DNA of 64,000 nt. Source: Bacteroidota bacterium. GTDB lineage: Bacteria > Bacteroidota > Bacteroidia > B-17B0 > Aurantibacillaceae. The first letter of the stretch is position 1. Every line of letters starts with the position of its first letter. Below are positions 43,889-52,482 of this stretch, in pieces. A model generated the notes under the pieces. The model did no database searches. It was not told the DNA's origin and saw only the letters and a program-made list of their open reading frames with translations. The translations under genes were made by a program, and so were the position numbers. Location: positions 28,984 through 92,983 of the forward strand of contig JADBXZ010000031.1 in assembly GCA_020403265.1 (NCBI GenBank), written 5' to 3'.

Positions 43889-46774
43889 TTAAAACTTTTG
43901 AATCATTTGATTATTCGTTGGATCTAACTCAATAATTTCAAATCCTAATTTCTTTAATTTATCTAAGTTAGAAGCTTTATCACCAACAACAATGATGTTC
44001 ATTTTACCAAGTTGTAAATATTTTTTTGCCAAAGCATTTAATTCATCTTTAGTTATTGAGTTTAAGATTGCTGCTTGTTGTGCAACATAATCTTTTGGCA
44101 AATTATAATCTAATACACGCTTAATGAATCCAAGTTTTTGCATTGGGCTTTCATATTTCAAGGCATCACTTTGCATCATTGCATTTTTAGTAAATGAAAT
44201 TTCTTCGTCGGTAAACGAACCTGTTGCAATTTTATTTAATTCATTAATTAGTTCAAAACAAGTGCTATCTGTAGTATTTGCTTTAAATCCACCACTTATG
44301 GCATATGGACCTGCAAACTTTGAACCACTAAAACCACCACGTGTACCATAAGTCCATCCTTTAGCTTCACGTAATAACACATTAATTCTACTATTAAATG
44401 CGCCAGCAAAACTGTAATTCATTACATTGGCTTTGTAAAATTCGCCAGTTGCATCATATGGAAGAGCTAAATACCCGAATCTGATTTCACTTTGAGCTGC
44501 ATTTTTCTTATCAATTAAATACAAACGTGTTTTTTCGTGCACCGGTAAAGCTGGCTCTGCAAGTTCTTGAATTGTTCCGGATTTTAACTTGTTTAGAAAA
44601 GATAAAGCTTTTTCAATTTCTGCTTGTTTAATATCTCCACTAATTGCAATTGATGCATTATTGATTAGTATTTTGTTTGCATAATAATTTTTAACATCAT
44701 CTATGGTTAATGACTTAATTGTTTCCGGTGTTCCTATGGATGGAATTGCCATGATATGATCATTTCCATACATCACTTTCCTAAACGCATTATCTGCCAT
44801 TACACCGGCGTTAGTTAAACCTTGTGTAATATTATCCAAGATTCCTTTTTTCTCAATCTCAAATTCCTCTGGATCATATTTACATTCAAACATACTTTCT
44901 TCAACAATTTTTAAAGTAGCTAAAAGATTTTGCTTTGTTGACTGGATGGTAACAGACATGTCCTCATCACCAGCATTAACGGATACACTAGAACCTAACC
45001 GATCCAATTTATTTTCAATTTCGTCAGCTTTGGTTTTAATTGTACTTTGTCCGAGCATAGCAGCTAATAACTTACTGATTCCGGATTTTTCCTTTGGTTC
45101 AAAGCGATGACCTGCTTTAAATGATATATTAATGTTCACAGTAGGAATTTCTTTGTCTTCTACACCAATTGCGGGAATTCTTGCTGCAATGAGTGTTTTG
45201 TAAAAGTTTGGTACCGGTACTGGTTTAGCAACAGTAGAAAGTGGCATTTTACTTCTGTCAAAATCATCCTTTGGCTCATTGTAACTCAAATTCTTGTACT
45301 CGTCGCTTTCTGTTTCAATTGTACGTTCATACATTTTCCAATTATCAGCTTTAGCAATTAGTTCGCTTTTTCCTTTTGGCACGCATGATAAAAATACCGC
45401 TGTTTTACCTTTAATGTATTGATTATAAACTCTCATTACATCTGCCTTAGTTAAACTGTTATATAAAGCAACTTGTTTTTTAAGATAATTGGCATCTCCC
45501 GTAAAAGTGAAATTAGCCGCAAGAGTTGCTCCCTTTCCTTGAACTGTGCTTAAACCATTAATCAAACTTGTTTTGTATGATGCTTTAAATTTAGCCAAAT
45601 CATCATCTTTAGCTCCACCCTTTGTTTCCCAGTCTAATAAGATTTTATTAAACTCAGTTTCAATTTCCGCCAATTTTGTGCCTGCATTGGCTCTAATATT
45701 AAACTGAAATTGCCCGTCCAATTCACGTGCGTACTGAAAACAAAATGCACTTACAGCCTTTTTAGTTTCTATAAAGCCTTTGTAAAGCGGAGAACCTTGA
45801 GAACCGCTTAATATGTTAGCTAATACTTCCAATGCGGCATTATCTTTTGTATTTGTTTTAATAGATGGGTAAGCTATTGAAATTTGAGGAAATCTCACAT
45901 TATCTTCATAAGATACATATCTGCTCTCTGTTAATTTAAATGGCTCAACCTTTTGAGGTTTAACATCTTTACCAACAGGTATAGATCCAAAATATTTCTG
46001 CGCTAACAATAATACCTGATTTACATCCACATCACCGGCAACCGTTAAAACTGCATTGTTAGGTCCGTACCAGCGCATATAAAAACGTTTCAAATCGTTA
46101 ACATCCACTCTATCCAAATCAACTAAATAACCAATTGTTGACCAGCTGTATGGATGGCCTTTAGGGAAAAGGGCTTCCCCAATTTTTTCCATTACAACAC
46201 CATAAGGAGCATTATCATAACGCTGACCTCTTTCATTTTTTACAGTTGCGCGCTGAACCTCAAACTTGCGTTGGGTAACTGAATCTAATAAAAAACCCAT
46301 CCGATCAGACTCTAACCACAACATCTTCTCTAATTGATTGCTAGGCACAACTTCAAAATAGTTTGTTCTATCCGTGTTTGTTGTTCCATTGAGTGTACCT
46401 CCGGCTTCAGTAATCACCTTAAAATGTTGCTCGTCTGCCACATTCTTGCTTCCTTGAAACATCATGTGCTCAAAAAAGTGAGCGAAACCGCTTCTTCCTT
46501 GTTGCTCTCTGGCACTTCCCACATGGTAAGTCACATCCACATATACAATTGGATCACTATGGTCTTCATGTATTAATATAGTTAGTCCATTACTCATTTT
46601 ATAACGCTTGTATGGAATAACCAATTCACTACCCACCTTTTTAACTTCATCAACAAATTGAGGAATTGGAAAGGTTGTATTGTTTCTTCCTGTAGTACCC
46701 GGAAGGGTTTTTTGTGCTTTCATGCTTGGAACTAATCCAATTCCTAGCAGAGCAATAGTGATTATTTTTTTCAT
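43889..46774 (-). CDS. Exported two-domain M16 (insulinase-family) zinc protease
   Basis: The 961-residue protein has a signal peptide (KKIITIALLGIGLVPSMKAQ) and then an active M16 half with the inverted zinc motif HFFEH (His99, Glu102, His103; GFAHFFEHMMFQGSKN). The second Glu ligand is near 180 (VKNERGQRYDNAPYG). The second M16 half (about 540-955) lacks the HxxEH motif and is the usual inactive partner, with SGISKLLAAML in the equivalent place. Such proteins degrade oligopeptides in the periplasm. A divergent bacilliredoxin gene lies 143 bp upstream. Confidence 0.94.
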   Translation of the reverse strand: MKKIITIALLGIGLVPSMKAQKTLPGTTGRNNTTFPIPQFVDEVKKVGSELVIPYKRYKMSNGLTILIHEDHSDPIVYVDVTYHVGSAREQQGRSGFAHFFEHMMFQGSKNVADEQHFKVITEAGGTLNGTTNTDRTNYFEVVPSNQLEKMLWLESDRMGFLLDSVTQRKFEVQRATVKNERGQRYDNAPYGVVMEKIGEALFPKGHPYSWSTIGYLVDLDRVDVNDLKRFYMRWYGPNNAVLTVAGDVDVNQVLLLAQKYFGSIPVGKDVKPQKVEPFKLTESRYVSYEDNVRFPQISIAYPSIKTNTKDNAALEVLANILSGSQGSPLYKGFIETKKAVSAFCFQYARELDGQFQFNIRANAGTKLAEIETEFNKILLDWETKGGAKDDDLAKFKASYKTSLINGLSTVQGKGATLAANFTFTGDANYLKKQVALYNSLTKADVMRVYNQYIKGKTAVFLSCVPKGKSELIAKADNWKMYERTIETESDEYKNLSYNEPKDDFDRSKMPLSTVAKPVPVPNFYKTLIAARIPAIGVEDKEIPTVNINISFKAGHRFEPKEKSGISKLLAAMLGQSTIKTKADEIENKLDRLGSSVSVNAGDEDMSVTIQSTKQNLLATLKIVEESMFECKYDPEEFEIEKKGILDNITQGLTNAGVMADNAFRKVMYGNDHIMAIPSIGTPETIKSLTIDDVKNYYANKILINNASIAISGDIKQAEIEKALSFLNKLKSGTIQELAEPALPVHEKTRLYLIDKKNAAQSEIRFGYLALPYDATGEFYKANVMNYSFAGAFNSRINVLLREAKGWTYGTRGGFSGSKFAGPYAISGGFKANTTDSTCFELINELNKIATGSFTDEEISFTKNAMMQSDALKYESPMQKLGFIKRVLDYNLPKDYVAQQAAILNSITKDELNALAKKYLQLGKMNIIVVGDKASNLDKLKKLGFEIIELDPTNNQMIQKF

Positions 46775-46873
46775 ATTATATAGAAATCAGGGTAAAAATA
46801 CTAATAGTTTATTAAAATGACTTGTCAAATTCTGCTTTTGTTAAAACAGCCTACAATTTAACCCTATTTATGT

Positions 46874-46903
46874 TTTGTTTGGATGTTATATGTATTAAAT
46901 TTG
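46874..46903 (+). promoter_or_regulatory. Bacteroidota-type promoter for the bacilliredoxin gene
   Basis: TTTG at 46874-46877 is followed after 18 bp by a perfect TAnnTTTG box (TAAATTTG, 46896-46903). The ATG at 46918 is 14 bp beyond. The pair decides the start at 46918 against an in-frame upstream ATG at 46822 that would precede the promoter. Confidence 0.7.
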
Positions 46904-46917
46904 CAAATAAAAAGGTT

Positions 46918-47328
46918 ATGTATCCAGAGCAAATCGTCAATCCAATGAAAGCCGAATTAACATCTTCGGGCTTCACAGAATTATTAAGCCCAAGCGCTGT
47001 AAATGAAGCTTTAAAAGCAGAAGGAACTTTACTTATGGTTGTAAACTCTGTGTGCGGTTGTGCCGCAGGAGCTTGCAGGCCTGGCGTTAAAAAAAGTTTA
47101 GAAAACTCAAAGTTACCCGCAAAATTAACAACGGTATTTGCAGGATTTGATATCGAAGCTGTTGCAGAAGCGCGTAAACATTTTGCACCATATCCGCCAA
47201 GCAGTCCGGCAATTGCCTTGTTTAAAAATGGTGAATTAGTTCATTTTATCGAAAGACACCATATTGAAGGCCAATCGGCAAACGCCATTTCTGAGCATTT
47301 AAAAGCAGTTTATAACGAGTTTTGTTAG
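46918..47328 (+). CDS. BrxA/BrxB family bacilliredoxin
   Basis: The 136-residue thioredoxin-fold protein has the diagnostic Cys-Gly-Cys active site (VNSVCGCAAG, Cys46 and Cys48) of the YphP/YqiW (BrxA/BrxB) family. It also carries KLTTVFAGFDIEAV and PYPPSSPAIALFKNGELVHFIERH. Family members remove bacillithiol from S-bacillithiolated proteins. This suggests, but does not prove, that the host makes bacillithiol, as many Bacteroidota do. The start at 46918 gives the family N-terminus MYPEQIVNPM; the frame is open back to 46822. A terminator follows. Confidence 0.93.
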   Translation: MYPEQIVNPMKAELTSSGFTELLSPSAVNEALKAEGTLLMVVNSVCGCAAGACRPGVKKSLENSKLPAKLTTVFAGFDIEAVAEARKHFAPYPPSSPAIALFKNGELVHFIERHHIEGQSANAISEHLKAVYNEFC

Positions 47329-47345
47329 TTTTAACAACTTTTCAT

Positions 47346-47376
47346 AAAAAGCAGCCCTTAAACAGCTGCTTTTTTT
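47346..47376 (+). terminator. Intrinsic terminator after the bacilliredoxin gene
   Basis: AAAAAGCAGC (47346-47355) pairs with GCTGCTTTTT (47365-47374), loop of nine bases, followed by more T. It separates the bacilliredoxin gene from the lipoprotein gene. Confidence 0.85.
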
Positions 47377-47434
47377 TATTTTTGAAGGGTTACTAATTCC
47401 GATATTTAGAATAAATACAAAACGATAAAATACT

Positions 47435-48298
47435 ATGAAATCTATTAAAATTTTGGTGCTTGCCCTGTTAATTGGTGCAACTTCACTAGTAAACACTTCA
47501 TGCGGAGATAAAGAAAAAGAAGCTAATCCACTTGCAGATAGTTTGTCATCTGTTAATGGAGAATTAAGTGGGAAATTAAATGAAAAAGAAGTTGCTCTTC
47601 AAGAATTTATAAGTTCATTTAATGAAATTCAAGATAACCTAAATGCTATCAAGGAGAAAGAAAAAATTGTTGGTAAAGCAAGTGCATCGGGCGATGTTAA
47701 AAGTAAAGAAGATCAAATTAAAGAAGATATTCAAGCGATTTATGACTTAATGAACAAAAACAAAAATAGAATTGGGTCGTTAACAAAAAAACTAAAAGAT
47801 AGCAAGCTTAAGCTTGAAGGATTAGAAAAAATGATTGAAAACCTTCAGAATACAATCAATCAAAAAGATGCTGAAATAGGTGATTTGAAATCAAAAATTG
47901 AAGGCTTAAATATCGAGCTTGCCAACTTAAATACAAATTACCAGGCCATTGAGGAGGAAAGTGCTGGAAAAACAGAAGTAATTAATACAGCTTATTATGC
48001 GATTGGAACAAGTAAAGAATTAAAAGAAAAAAATGTGATAAGTAAAGAAGGAGGTTTTATAGGAATCGGAAAAACCACCAAGGTAAAAGATGATTTCAAT
48101 AAAGATTATTTCACTAAAATTAATATCGAATCAACAACAGCTATCAATATCGGCGCTAAACGTGCAAAAATATTAAGTATTCACCCAAGTGGTTCTTATA
48201 AGTTAATTGGAGAAAAACCAGTTGAAAAACTTGAAATAACAAATCCACAAGAGTTCTGGAGTAATTCAAAATATTTAGTTATTTCAATTGAAAACTAA
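47435..48298 (+). CDS. Coiled-coil lipoprotein, conserved in Bacteroidota
   Basis: The 287-residue protein has a lipoprotein signal (LVLALLIGATSLVNTSC, Cys23). A long helical coiled-coil region spans residues about 35-175 (heptad-like LEGLEKMIENLQNTINQKDAEIGDL). A compact conserved C-terminal domain follows (TAYYAIGTSKELKEKNV, EGGFIGIGKTTKV, KYLVISIEN). I recall similar proteins being described as adhesins in some flavobacteria, but I cannot confirm it from the sequence. The location is the envelope, probably facing the periplasm or surface. It has flanking terminators on both sides, so it is monocistronic. Confidence 0.82.
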   Translation: MKSIKILVLALLIGATSLVNTSCGDKEKEANPLADSLSSVNGELSGKLNEKEVALQEFISSFNEIQDNLNAIKEKEKIVGKASASGDVKSKEDQIKEDIQAIYDLMNKNKNRIGSLTKKLKDSKLKLEGLEKMIENLQNTINQKDAEIGDLKSKIEGLNIELANLNTNYQAIEEESAGKTEVINTAYYAIGTSKELKEKNVISKEGGFIGIGKTTKVKDDFNKDYFTKINIESTTAINIGAKRAKILSIHPSGSYKLIGEKPVEKLEITNPQEFWSNSKYLVISIEN

Positions 48299-48316
48299 TA
48301 ATTATTAGCCCTTTAA

Positions 48317-48347
48317 AAGCCCAAATTGTTCTAATTTGGGCTTTTTT
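48317..48347 (+). terminator. Intrinsic terminator after the coiled-coil lipoprotein gene
   Basis: AAGCCCAAATT (48317-48327) pairs with AATTTGGGCTT (48333-48343) around a 5-nt loop, followed by a T-tract to 48347. The perfect 11-bp stem makes this one of the strongest terminators in the window. Confidence 0.92.
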
Positions 48348-48402
48348 GTTTATTTAACTATTTTTTATGCAACAAAAATGCTAGCTTAGTGGTTAAGTAA
48401 CT

Positions 48403-48948
48403 ATGAAACCAATCACAACATTAATTATTCCGGTAATTGCATTTTTTGTATTAGCTTTTACAATCAAAAATTACAACCAAAAGAGTGTTCACGATTTTAC
48501 ACTCAAAACTATTGAAGGCAAAGATTTGAATTTATCCTCTCTCAAAGGTAAAAAATTACTTATTGTTAATGTAGCCAGTCAATGTGGTTTTACACCTCAA
48601 TATAAAAATTTACAAGCCCTTAGTGATAAATATAAAGATAAATTAGCTGTAATTGGATTCCCCGCGAATAACTTTGGCTCACAAGAACCTGGGTCAAACA
48701 CTGAAATTAAATCTTTTTGCACAAAAAATTATGGTGTAACATTTACAATGATGGAAAAAATTAGTGTGAGCGGCGAAGATATGCATCCTTTATATAAATT
48801 TTTATCTACCAAAGACTTAAATGGCACAGTTGATAAAGCTCCAAATTGGAACTTTTGCAAATATTTAATTGATGAGAATGGAAAAGTAATTAAATTTTTT
48901 CCAAGTAAAGTTGATCCATTAAGCGAAGATATCATATCGCTTTTGTAA
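48403..48948 (+). CDS. Glutathione peroxidase family protein, membrane-anchored or exported
   Basis: The 181-residue thiol peroxidase has catalytic Cys61 in NVASQCGFTPQY (Cys in place of selenocysteine) and the WNFCKYLIDENG motif with the catalytic Trp and Asn. At the position of the usual catalytic Gln the motif reads FPANNFGSQEP, i.e. Asn in place of Gln. Residues 1-21 are a hydrophobic anchor or signal (LIIPVIAFFVLAF), so it acts outside the cytoplasm. Reductant is probably a thioredoxin-like protein. An exported thioredoxin-family gene starts 12 bp downstream. Confidence 0.92.
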   Translation: MKPITTLIIPVIAFFVLAFTIKNYNQKSVHDFTLKTIEGKDLNLSSLKGKKLLIVNVASQCGFTPQYKNLQALSDKYKDKLAVIGFPANNFGSQEPGSNTEIKSFCTKNYGVTFTMMEKISVSGEDMHPLYKFLSTKDLNGTVDKAPNWNFCKYLIDENGKVIKFFPSKVDPLSEDIISLL

Positions 48949-48959
48949 TAATTTTATTC

Positions 48960-50147
48960 ATGAAAATAAAAAAATTAATCCCCTTTATTTTTCTAGCCCA
49001 CTTTGGTTTTATTAATGCTCAAATTGATTTTGAACATGGTACTTGGGCTTCAGTTATCGAAAAAGCCAAAACAGAAAACAAGTTAATCTTTGTTGACGTT
49101 TACACAACGTGGTGTGGTCCTTGCAAACTTTTGAGTAAAACAACATTTACAAATGATACGGTCGCCAAGTTTTACAATCAACACTTTATTAATTATAAAT
49201 TGGATGCGGAAAAAGGAGAAGGAATTGAATTTGCTAGAAAGTATGAAGTAAATTGTTATCCAAACCTTCTTTTTATTAACCCCAAAGGTGAATTAGTTCA
49301 TAGAGGCGCGGGGTATAAATACACAAGCGAATTTATTGCATTCGGGAAAGATGCTCAAAATGATAATGAAACTTTTGTTAACAAAAAAAAACTTATAATT
49401 AACTCAGGTTTAAACGAGAAAAATATTCATGACTATATCCGCTTAATGGATGGTGCATGCTTATCTGCAGATCAAGAAATAGCCACATACCTTAAAACAG
49501 TTAAAGAGGAAGATCTATTAAACTATGTTAATTGGTCTTTAATCAAAAATCACGTTAACACATACAACAGCAGAGAAATTAATTATGTAATTCAAAACTA
49601 TTCAACCTTCAGTCAAAAATTCGGTGAAGATACCTTGTCACAAAAATTAAGAGACGTAAGTATCAACTATTTTAAAAAACACTTAACTGCAAAATTATTT
49701 AATGAAAGCCTGTTTAATTCTGATAAAACAAAATTTGAAGAATTAAATTGGCCTAAGAAAGCCGAGCTTTTGTTTTATGTAAATTATGAAATATTTAAGC
49801 GACACAATTTGCCGGCTTATTTTAATTTAATCTCTTCTAATTATTCTAAATATTATAATAACAATGCTCAGGAATTAAATAGTATGGCTTGGACCATATA
49901 TGAAAAAGATATAGAAAATAAACACGGTACTGTAGCTGTAAAAATGGCGCAAAGGGCTTGCGAACTAGAACAAAGTTACGCTTACCTAGATACTTATGCT
50001 GCAGTATTATTTAAATCCAGTAATTACCCGGAAGCTAAAATTCAAGCCGAAAAAGCCATAACACATGCAAAAAATAGTGGTTACAGCGATAAAGATTATC
50101 AGGAAACTACCAACCTACTAACTAAAATTAATTCCAAACTAAAATAA
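48960..50147 (+). CDS. Exported thioredoxin-family protein with C-terminal helical domain
   Basis: The 395-residue protein has a signal peptide (IPFIFLAHFGFINAQ) and then a thioredoxin domain (about 25-135) with the CxxC motif TTWCGPCK (Cys52, Cys55). The NCYPNLLFINPKGE strand provides the cis-Pro. Residues 150-395 are helical, ending in a TPR-like pair (QRACELEQSYAYLDTYAAVLF and NYPEAKIQAEKAI). It probably reduces or rearranges disulfides in the periplasm, and may be the electron donor for the glutathione peroxidase encoded 12 bp upstream. The donor role is inferred from position only. Confidence 0.9.
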   Translation: MKIKKLIPFIFLAHFGFINAQIDFEHGTWASVIEKAKTENKLIFVDVYTTWCGPCKLLSKTTFTNDTVAKFYNQHFINYKLDAEKGEGIEFARKYEVNCYPNLLFINPKGELVHRGAGYKYTSEFIAFGKDAQNDNETFVNKKKLIINSGLNEKNIHDYIRLMDGACLSADQEIATYLKTVKEEDLLNYVNWSLIKNHVNTYNSREINYVIQNYSTFSQKFGEDTLSQKLRDVSINYFKKHLTAKLFNESLFNSDKTKFEELNWPKKAELLFYVNYEIFKRHNLPAYFNLISSNYSKYYNNNAQELNSMAWTIYEKDIENKHGTVAVKMAQRACELEQSYAYLDTYAAVLFKSSNYPEAKIQAEKAITHAKNSGYSDKDYQETTNLLTKINSKLK

Positions 50148-50148
50148 A

Positions 50149-50553
50149 ATGGCGTATTGCAATCGTCTTTGTTTGTTTGCAAGCCTCATAATGCTTCAGT
50201 TTAACATAAAGGCTCAGTCTAACGAAACTTATTCTTTAACCAAACTATTCAGTAATAGAAAACCAAACACACTTGCAAAAGACAAAGCAACTATTCAACA
50301 AACAAGCGAATTTGCATTCCAATTTGAAACAGAATGCGGTAAAATTGATGCTCAATTTAAAAAAAGAAAAAAGCTCAAACTTCAATTACTAAATTCACAA
50401 TCAGAACCATGTAGTGATATTTTATTAGGAATATTTGAAGATATCAGAACTAATCTAATGAAAACGAACAAAATAAGCGCACTAAACAATCAACTCATCT
50501 TTTTTGCCAAAAAAGACACCTTATTTATCTTCGAAAAGCAAAAAAACAACTAA
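50149..50553 (+). CDS. Small exported protein of unknown function
   Basis: The 134-residue protein has a signal peptide (LCLFASLIMLQFNIKAQ) and a short beta-rich body. The pattern EFAFQFETECGKIDAQFKKRKKL, two Cys (about residues 64 and 84) and a terminal LFIFEK strand resemble META-like or NlpE-like single-domain exported proteins. The similarity is too weak to name a family. It starts 1 bp after the thioredoxin-family gene and probably belongs to the same transcript. It overlaps the tsaE stop on the other strand by 4 bp. Confidence 0.65.
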   Translation: MAYCNRLCLFASLIMLQFNIKAQSNETYSLTKLFSNRKPNTLAKDKATIQQTSEFAFQFETECGKIDAQFKKRKKLKLQLLNSQSEPCSDILLGIFEDIRTNLMKTNKISALNNQLIFFAKKDTLFIFEKQKNN

Positions 50554-50963
50554 TGTACTTTAACTTCCGCAAGCCTTGCATCTCCCTTGTTAGTTAAATT
50601 AATTTGAATAAAATCATGAGTAACCAACTCCTCAGATTTTTGAGGCCACTCAATGAAACAGTAATTCCCGGAAAACAAATAATCATCAAATCCTAAATCT
50701 ATTAATTCACTGGTCGCATTTAATCTGTATAAATCAAAGTGAAAAATTAAACCGCCGTCATAAACATATTCATTCACTATTTGAAATGTAGGACTTGAGA
50801 ACTGACTTTTACTGCCTAACTGTTGGCACAATTCTTTAATCAGAGTAGTTTTACCAGATCCCATTTCACCATAAAACAACATCACTTTTTTATTAAGACC
50901 CAATATTTTATTAGCAATTTCACTAATTTCGGGCAGTTGATAGCTTAACTTTAAATTGTACAT
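50550..50963 (-). CDS. tsaE: tRNA threonylcarbamoyladenosine biosynthesis ATPase TsaE
   Basis: TsaE is the ATPase of the TsaBDE complex that installs t6A37 on ANN-decoding tRNAs. The 137-residue protein has Walker A MLFYGEMGSGKTTLIK, the SPTFQIVNEYVYDG switch strand, HFDLYRLNATSELIDLGFDDYL and the final IEWPQKSEELV segment. Length is normal for the family. A TAnnTTTG box (TAATTTTG, minus strand 50977-50970) ends 6 bp before the ATG, again leaving almost no leader. It is divergent from gatB. Confidence 0.95.
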   Translation of the reverse strand: MYNLKLSYQLPEISEIANKILGLNKKVMLFYGEMGSGKTTLIKELCQQLGSKSQFSSPTFQIVNEYVYDGGLIFHFDLYRLNATSELIDLGFDDYLFSGNYCFIEWPQKSEELVTHDFIQINLTNKGDARLAEVKVH

Positions 50964-51002
50964 CTACTACAAAATTAAACAAATATTTTCCGAAATAATA
51001 TG

Positions 51003-51010
51003 TATCTTTA
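51003..51010 (+). promoter_or_regulatory. Probable -7 box for gatB
   Basis: TATCTTTA differs from TAnnTTTG only in its last base and lies 13 bp before the gatB ATG. A -33 box is not obvious. Confidence 0.4.
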
Positions 51011-51023
51011 AGCTTCCTTTTTT

Positions 51024-52475
51024 ATGAGTGTTTATAGCAAATACGAAGCCGTAATTGGACTAGAGTGTCACGTTCAGTTATTAACAAAAACAAAAATGTA
51101 TAGCAGTGATATTGCCGAGTATGGCGCAATGCCAAATTCTAATACCAGTGTTGTAACGCTTGGGCATCCGGGCACATTACCTGTCGTTAATAAACGTGCC
51201 ATAGAATTTGCCGTTAAATTAGGCATTGCAACACACTCAAACATTCGTTCTAAAAACGAATTTGCAAGAAAAAATTATTTTTATGCAGATTTGCCAAAAG
51301 GCTATCAAATAACACAAGACAAAACTCCAATTTGTACAGGGGGTTTCATCGAATCAAAGCTTAAAGATGGGGAAATCCTCAAGGTTAATTTAACAAGAAT
51401 ACACATGGAGGAAGATGCAGGTAAAAGCCTGCACGACATTGATCCATTTGATACTTTAATTGACTTGAATCGTGCCGGAACACCTTTATTGGAAATAGTT
51501 ACAGAGCCAGATTTAAGAACTGGTGAAGAAGCCTATTCATACTTAACTGAAGTTAGAAAACTTGTAAGATACCTCGATATTTGCGATGGTAACATGGAAG
51601 AGGGCAGCCTAAGGTGTGATGCAAACATTTCCGTTAGATTAAAAGGAACATCTGCTTTTGGAAAAAAAGTAGAAGTTAAAAACATGAACTCCTTCAGAAA
51701 CGTGCAACGAGCCATTGACTTTGAAATTAAACGTCAAATTGACCTCATAGAGTCTGGCCAGGCAATTGCTGTAGAAACCAGAAGTTTTAATGCTGAAGAA
51801 GGTTTTACATTTTCTCTCAGAAGCAAAGAAAGCGCAAACGACTATAGATATTTTCCTGAACCCGATTTACAACCAGTTATTATAACTGAAAATTATATAT
51901 CTGAAATAAAAAGTAAAATGCCAATTCTACCTAACGAATTGTTTTTACTTTACACAAAAACATACGGCCTCAGTGAATACGATGCCAATCAACTCATCGA
52001 TAACAAGGAAATTGCCAGTTATTACAACACGCTTGTAAGTCATACAAAGAATTATAAATCAGCGGCTAATTGGCTACTTGTTAATATCAAATCTTTTTTA
52101 AATGAGCGTGCGCTTACTATTGCTGAATTTTCTTTACATCCCTCTAAAATTGCGGAATTAATTGGTCTAATTGATGAAAACAAAGTAAGTAACTCTGCCG
52201 CGGCGCAGTTTTTATTTCCTGAGATGATTGCAAGCCCATCTAAAAATGCATTAGATCTTGCAACTAAATTAGATTTAATTCAAAACAGCAATAGTAACGA
52301 AATTCAAAATTTAATTAATGAGGTCGTTGCCAAGTATCCTGAAAAAGTAACTGAATATAAATCCGGCAAACTAGGTTTGTTGGGCTTATTTGTAGGCGAA
52401 GTTATGAGAGCAAGCAAAGGTAAAGCAGATCCAAAACTACTTAATCAACTCGTAAAACAAACTCTTGAAAATTAA
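51024..52475 (+). CDS. gatB: Aspartyl/glutamyl-tRNA(Asn/Gln) amidotransferase subunit B
   Basis: GatB is the kinase-like subunit of GatCAB, which converts Glu-tRNA(Gln) and/or Asp-tRNA(Asn) to the amidated forms. The 483-residue protein has EAVIGLECHVQLLTKTKMYS, GHPGTLPVVN, RKNYFYADLPKGYQI, HMEEDAGKS, DLNRAGTPLLEIVTEPD and DCDANISVR-like RCDANISVR. A YqeY-like tail domain follows, which ends VGEVMRASKGKADPKLLNQLVK. It shows the complete family length. gatA and gatC are not in the window. Confidence 0.97.
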   Translation: MSVYSKYEAVIGLECHVQLLTKTKMYSSDIAEYGAMPNSNTSVVTLGHPGTLPVVNKRAIEFAVKLGIATHSNIRSKNEFARKNYFYADLPKGYQITQDKTPICTGGFIESKLKDGEILKVNLTRIHMEEDAGKSLHDIDPFDTLIDLNRAGTPLLEIVTEPDLRTGEEAYSYLTEVRKLVRYLDICDGNMEEGSLRCDANISVRLKGTSAFGKKVEVKNMNSFRNVQRAIDFEIKRQIDLIESGQAIAVETRSFNAEEGFTFSLRSKESANDYRYFPEPDLQPVIITENYISEIKSKMPILPNELFLLYTKTYGLSEYDANQLIDNKEIASYYNTLVSHTKNYKSAANWLLVNIKSFLNERALTIAEFSLHPSKIAELIGLIDENKVSNSAAAQFLFPEMIASPSKNALDLATKLDLIQNSNSNEIQNLINEVVAKYPEKVTEYKSGKLGLLGLFVGEVMRASKGKADPKLLNQLVKQTLEN

Positions 52476-52482
52476 CAAAAGC

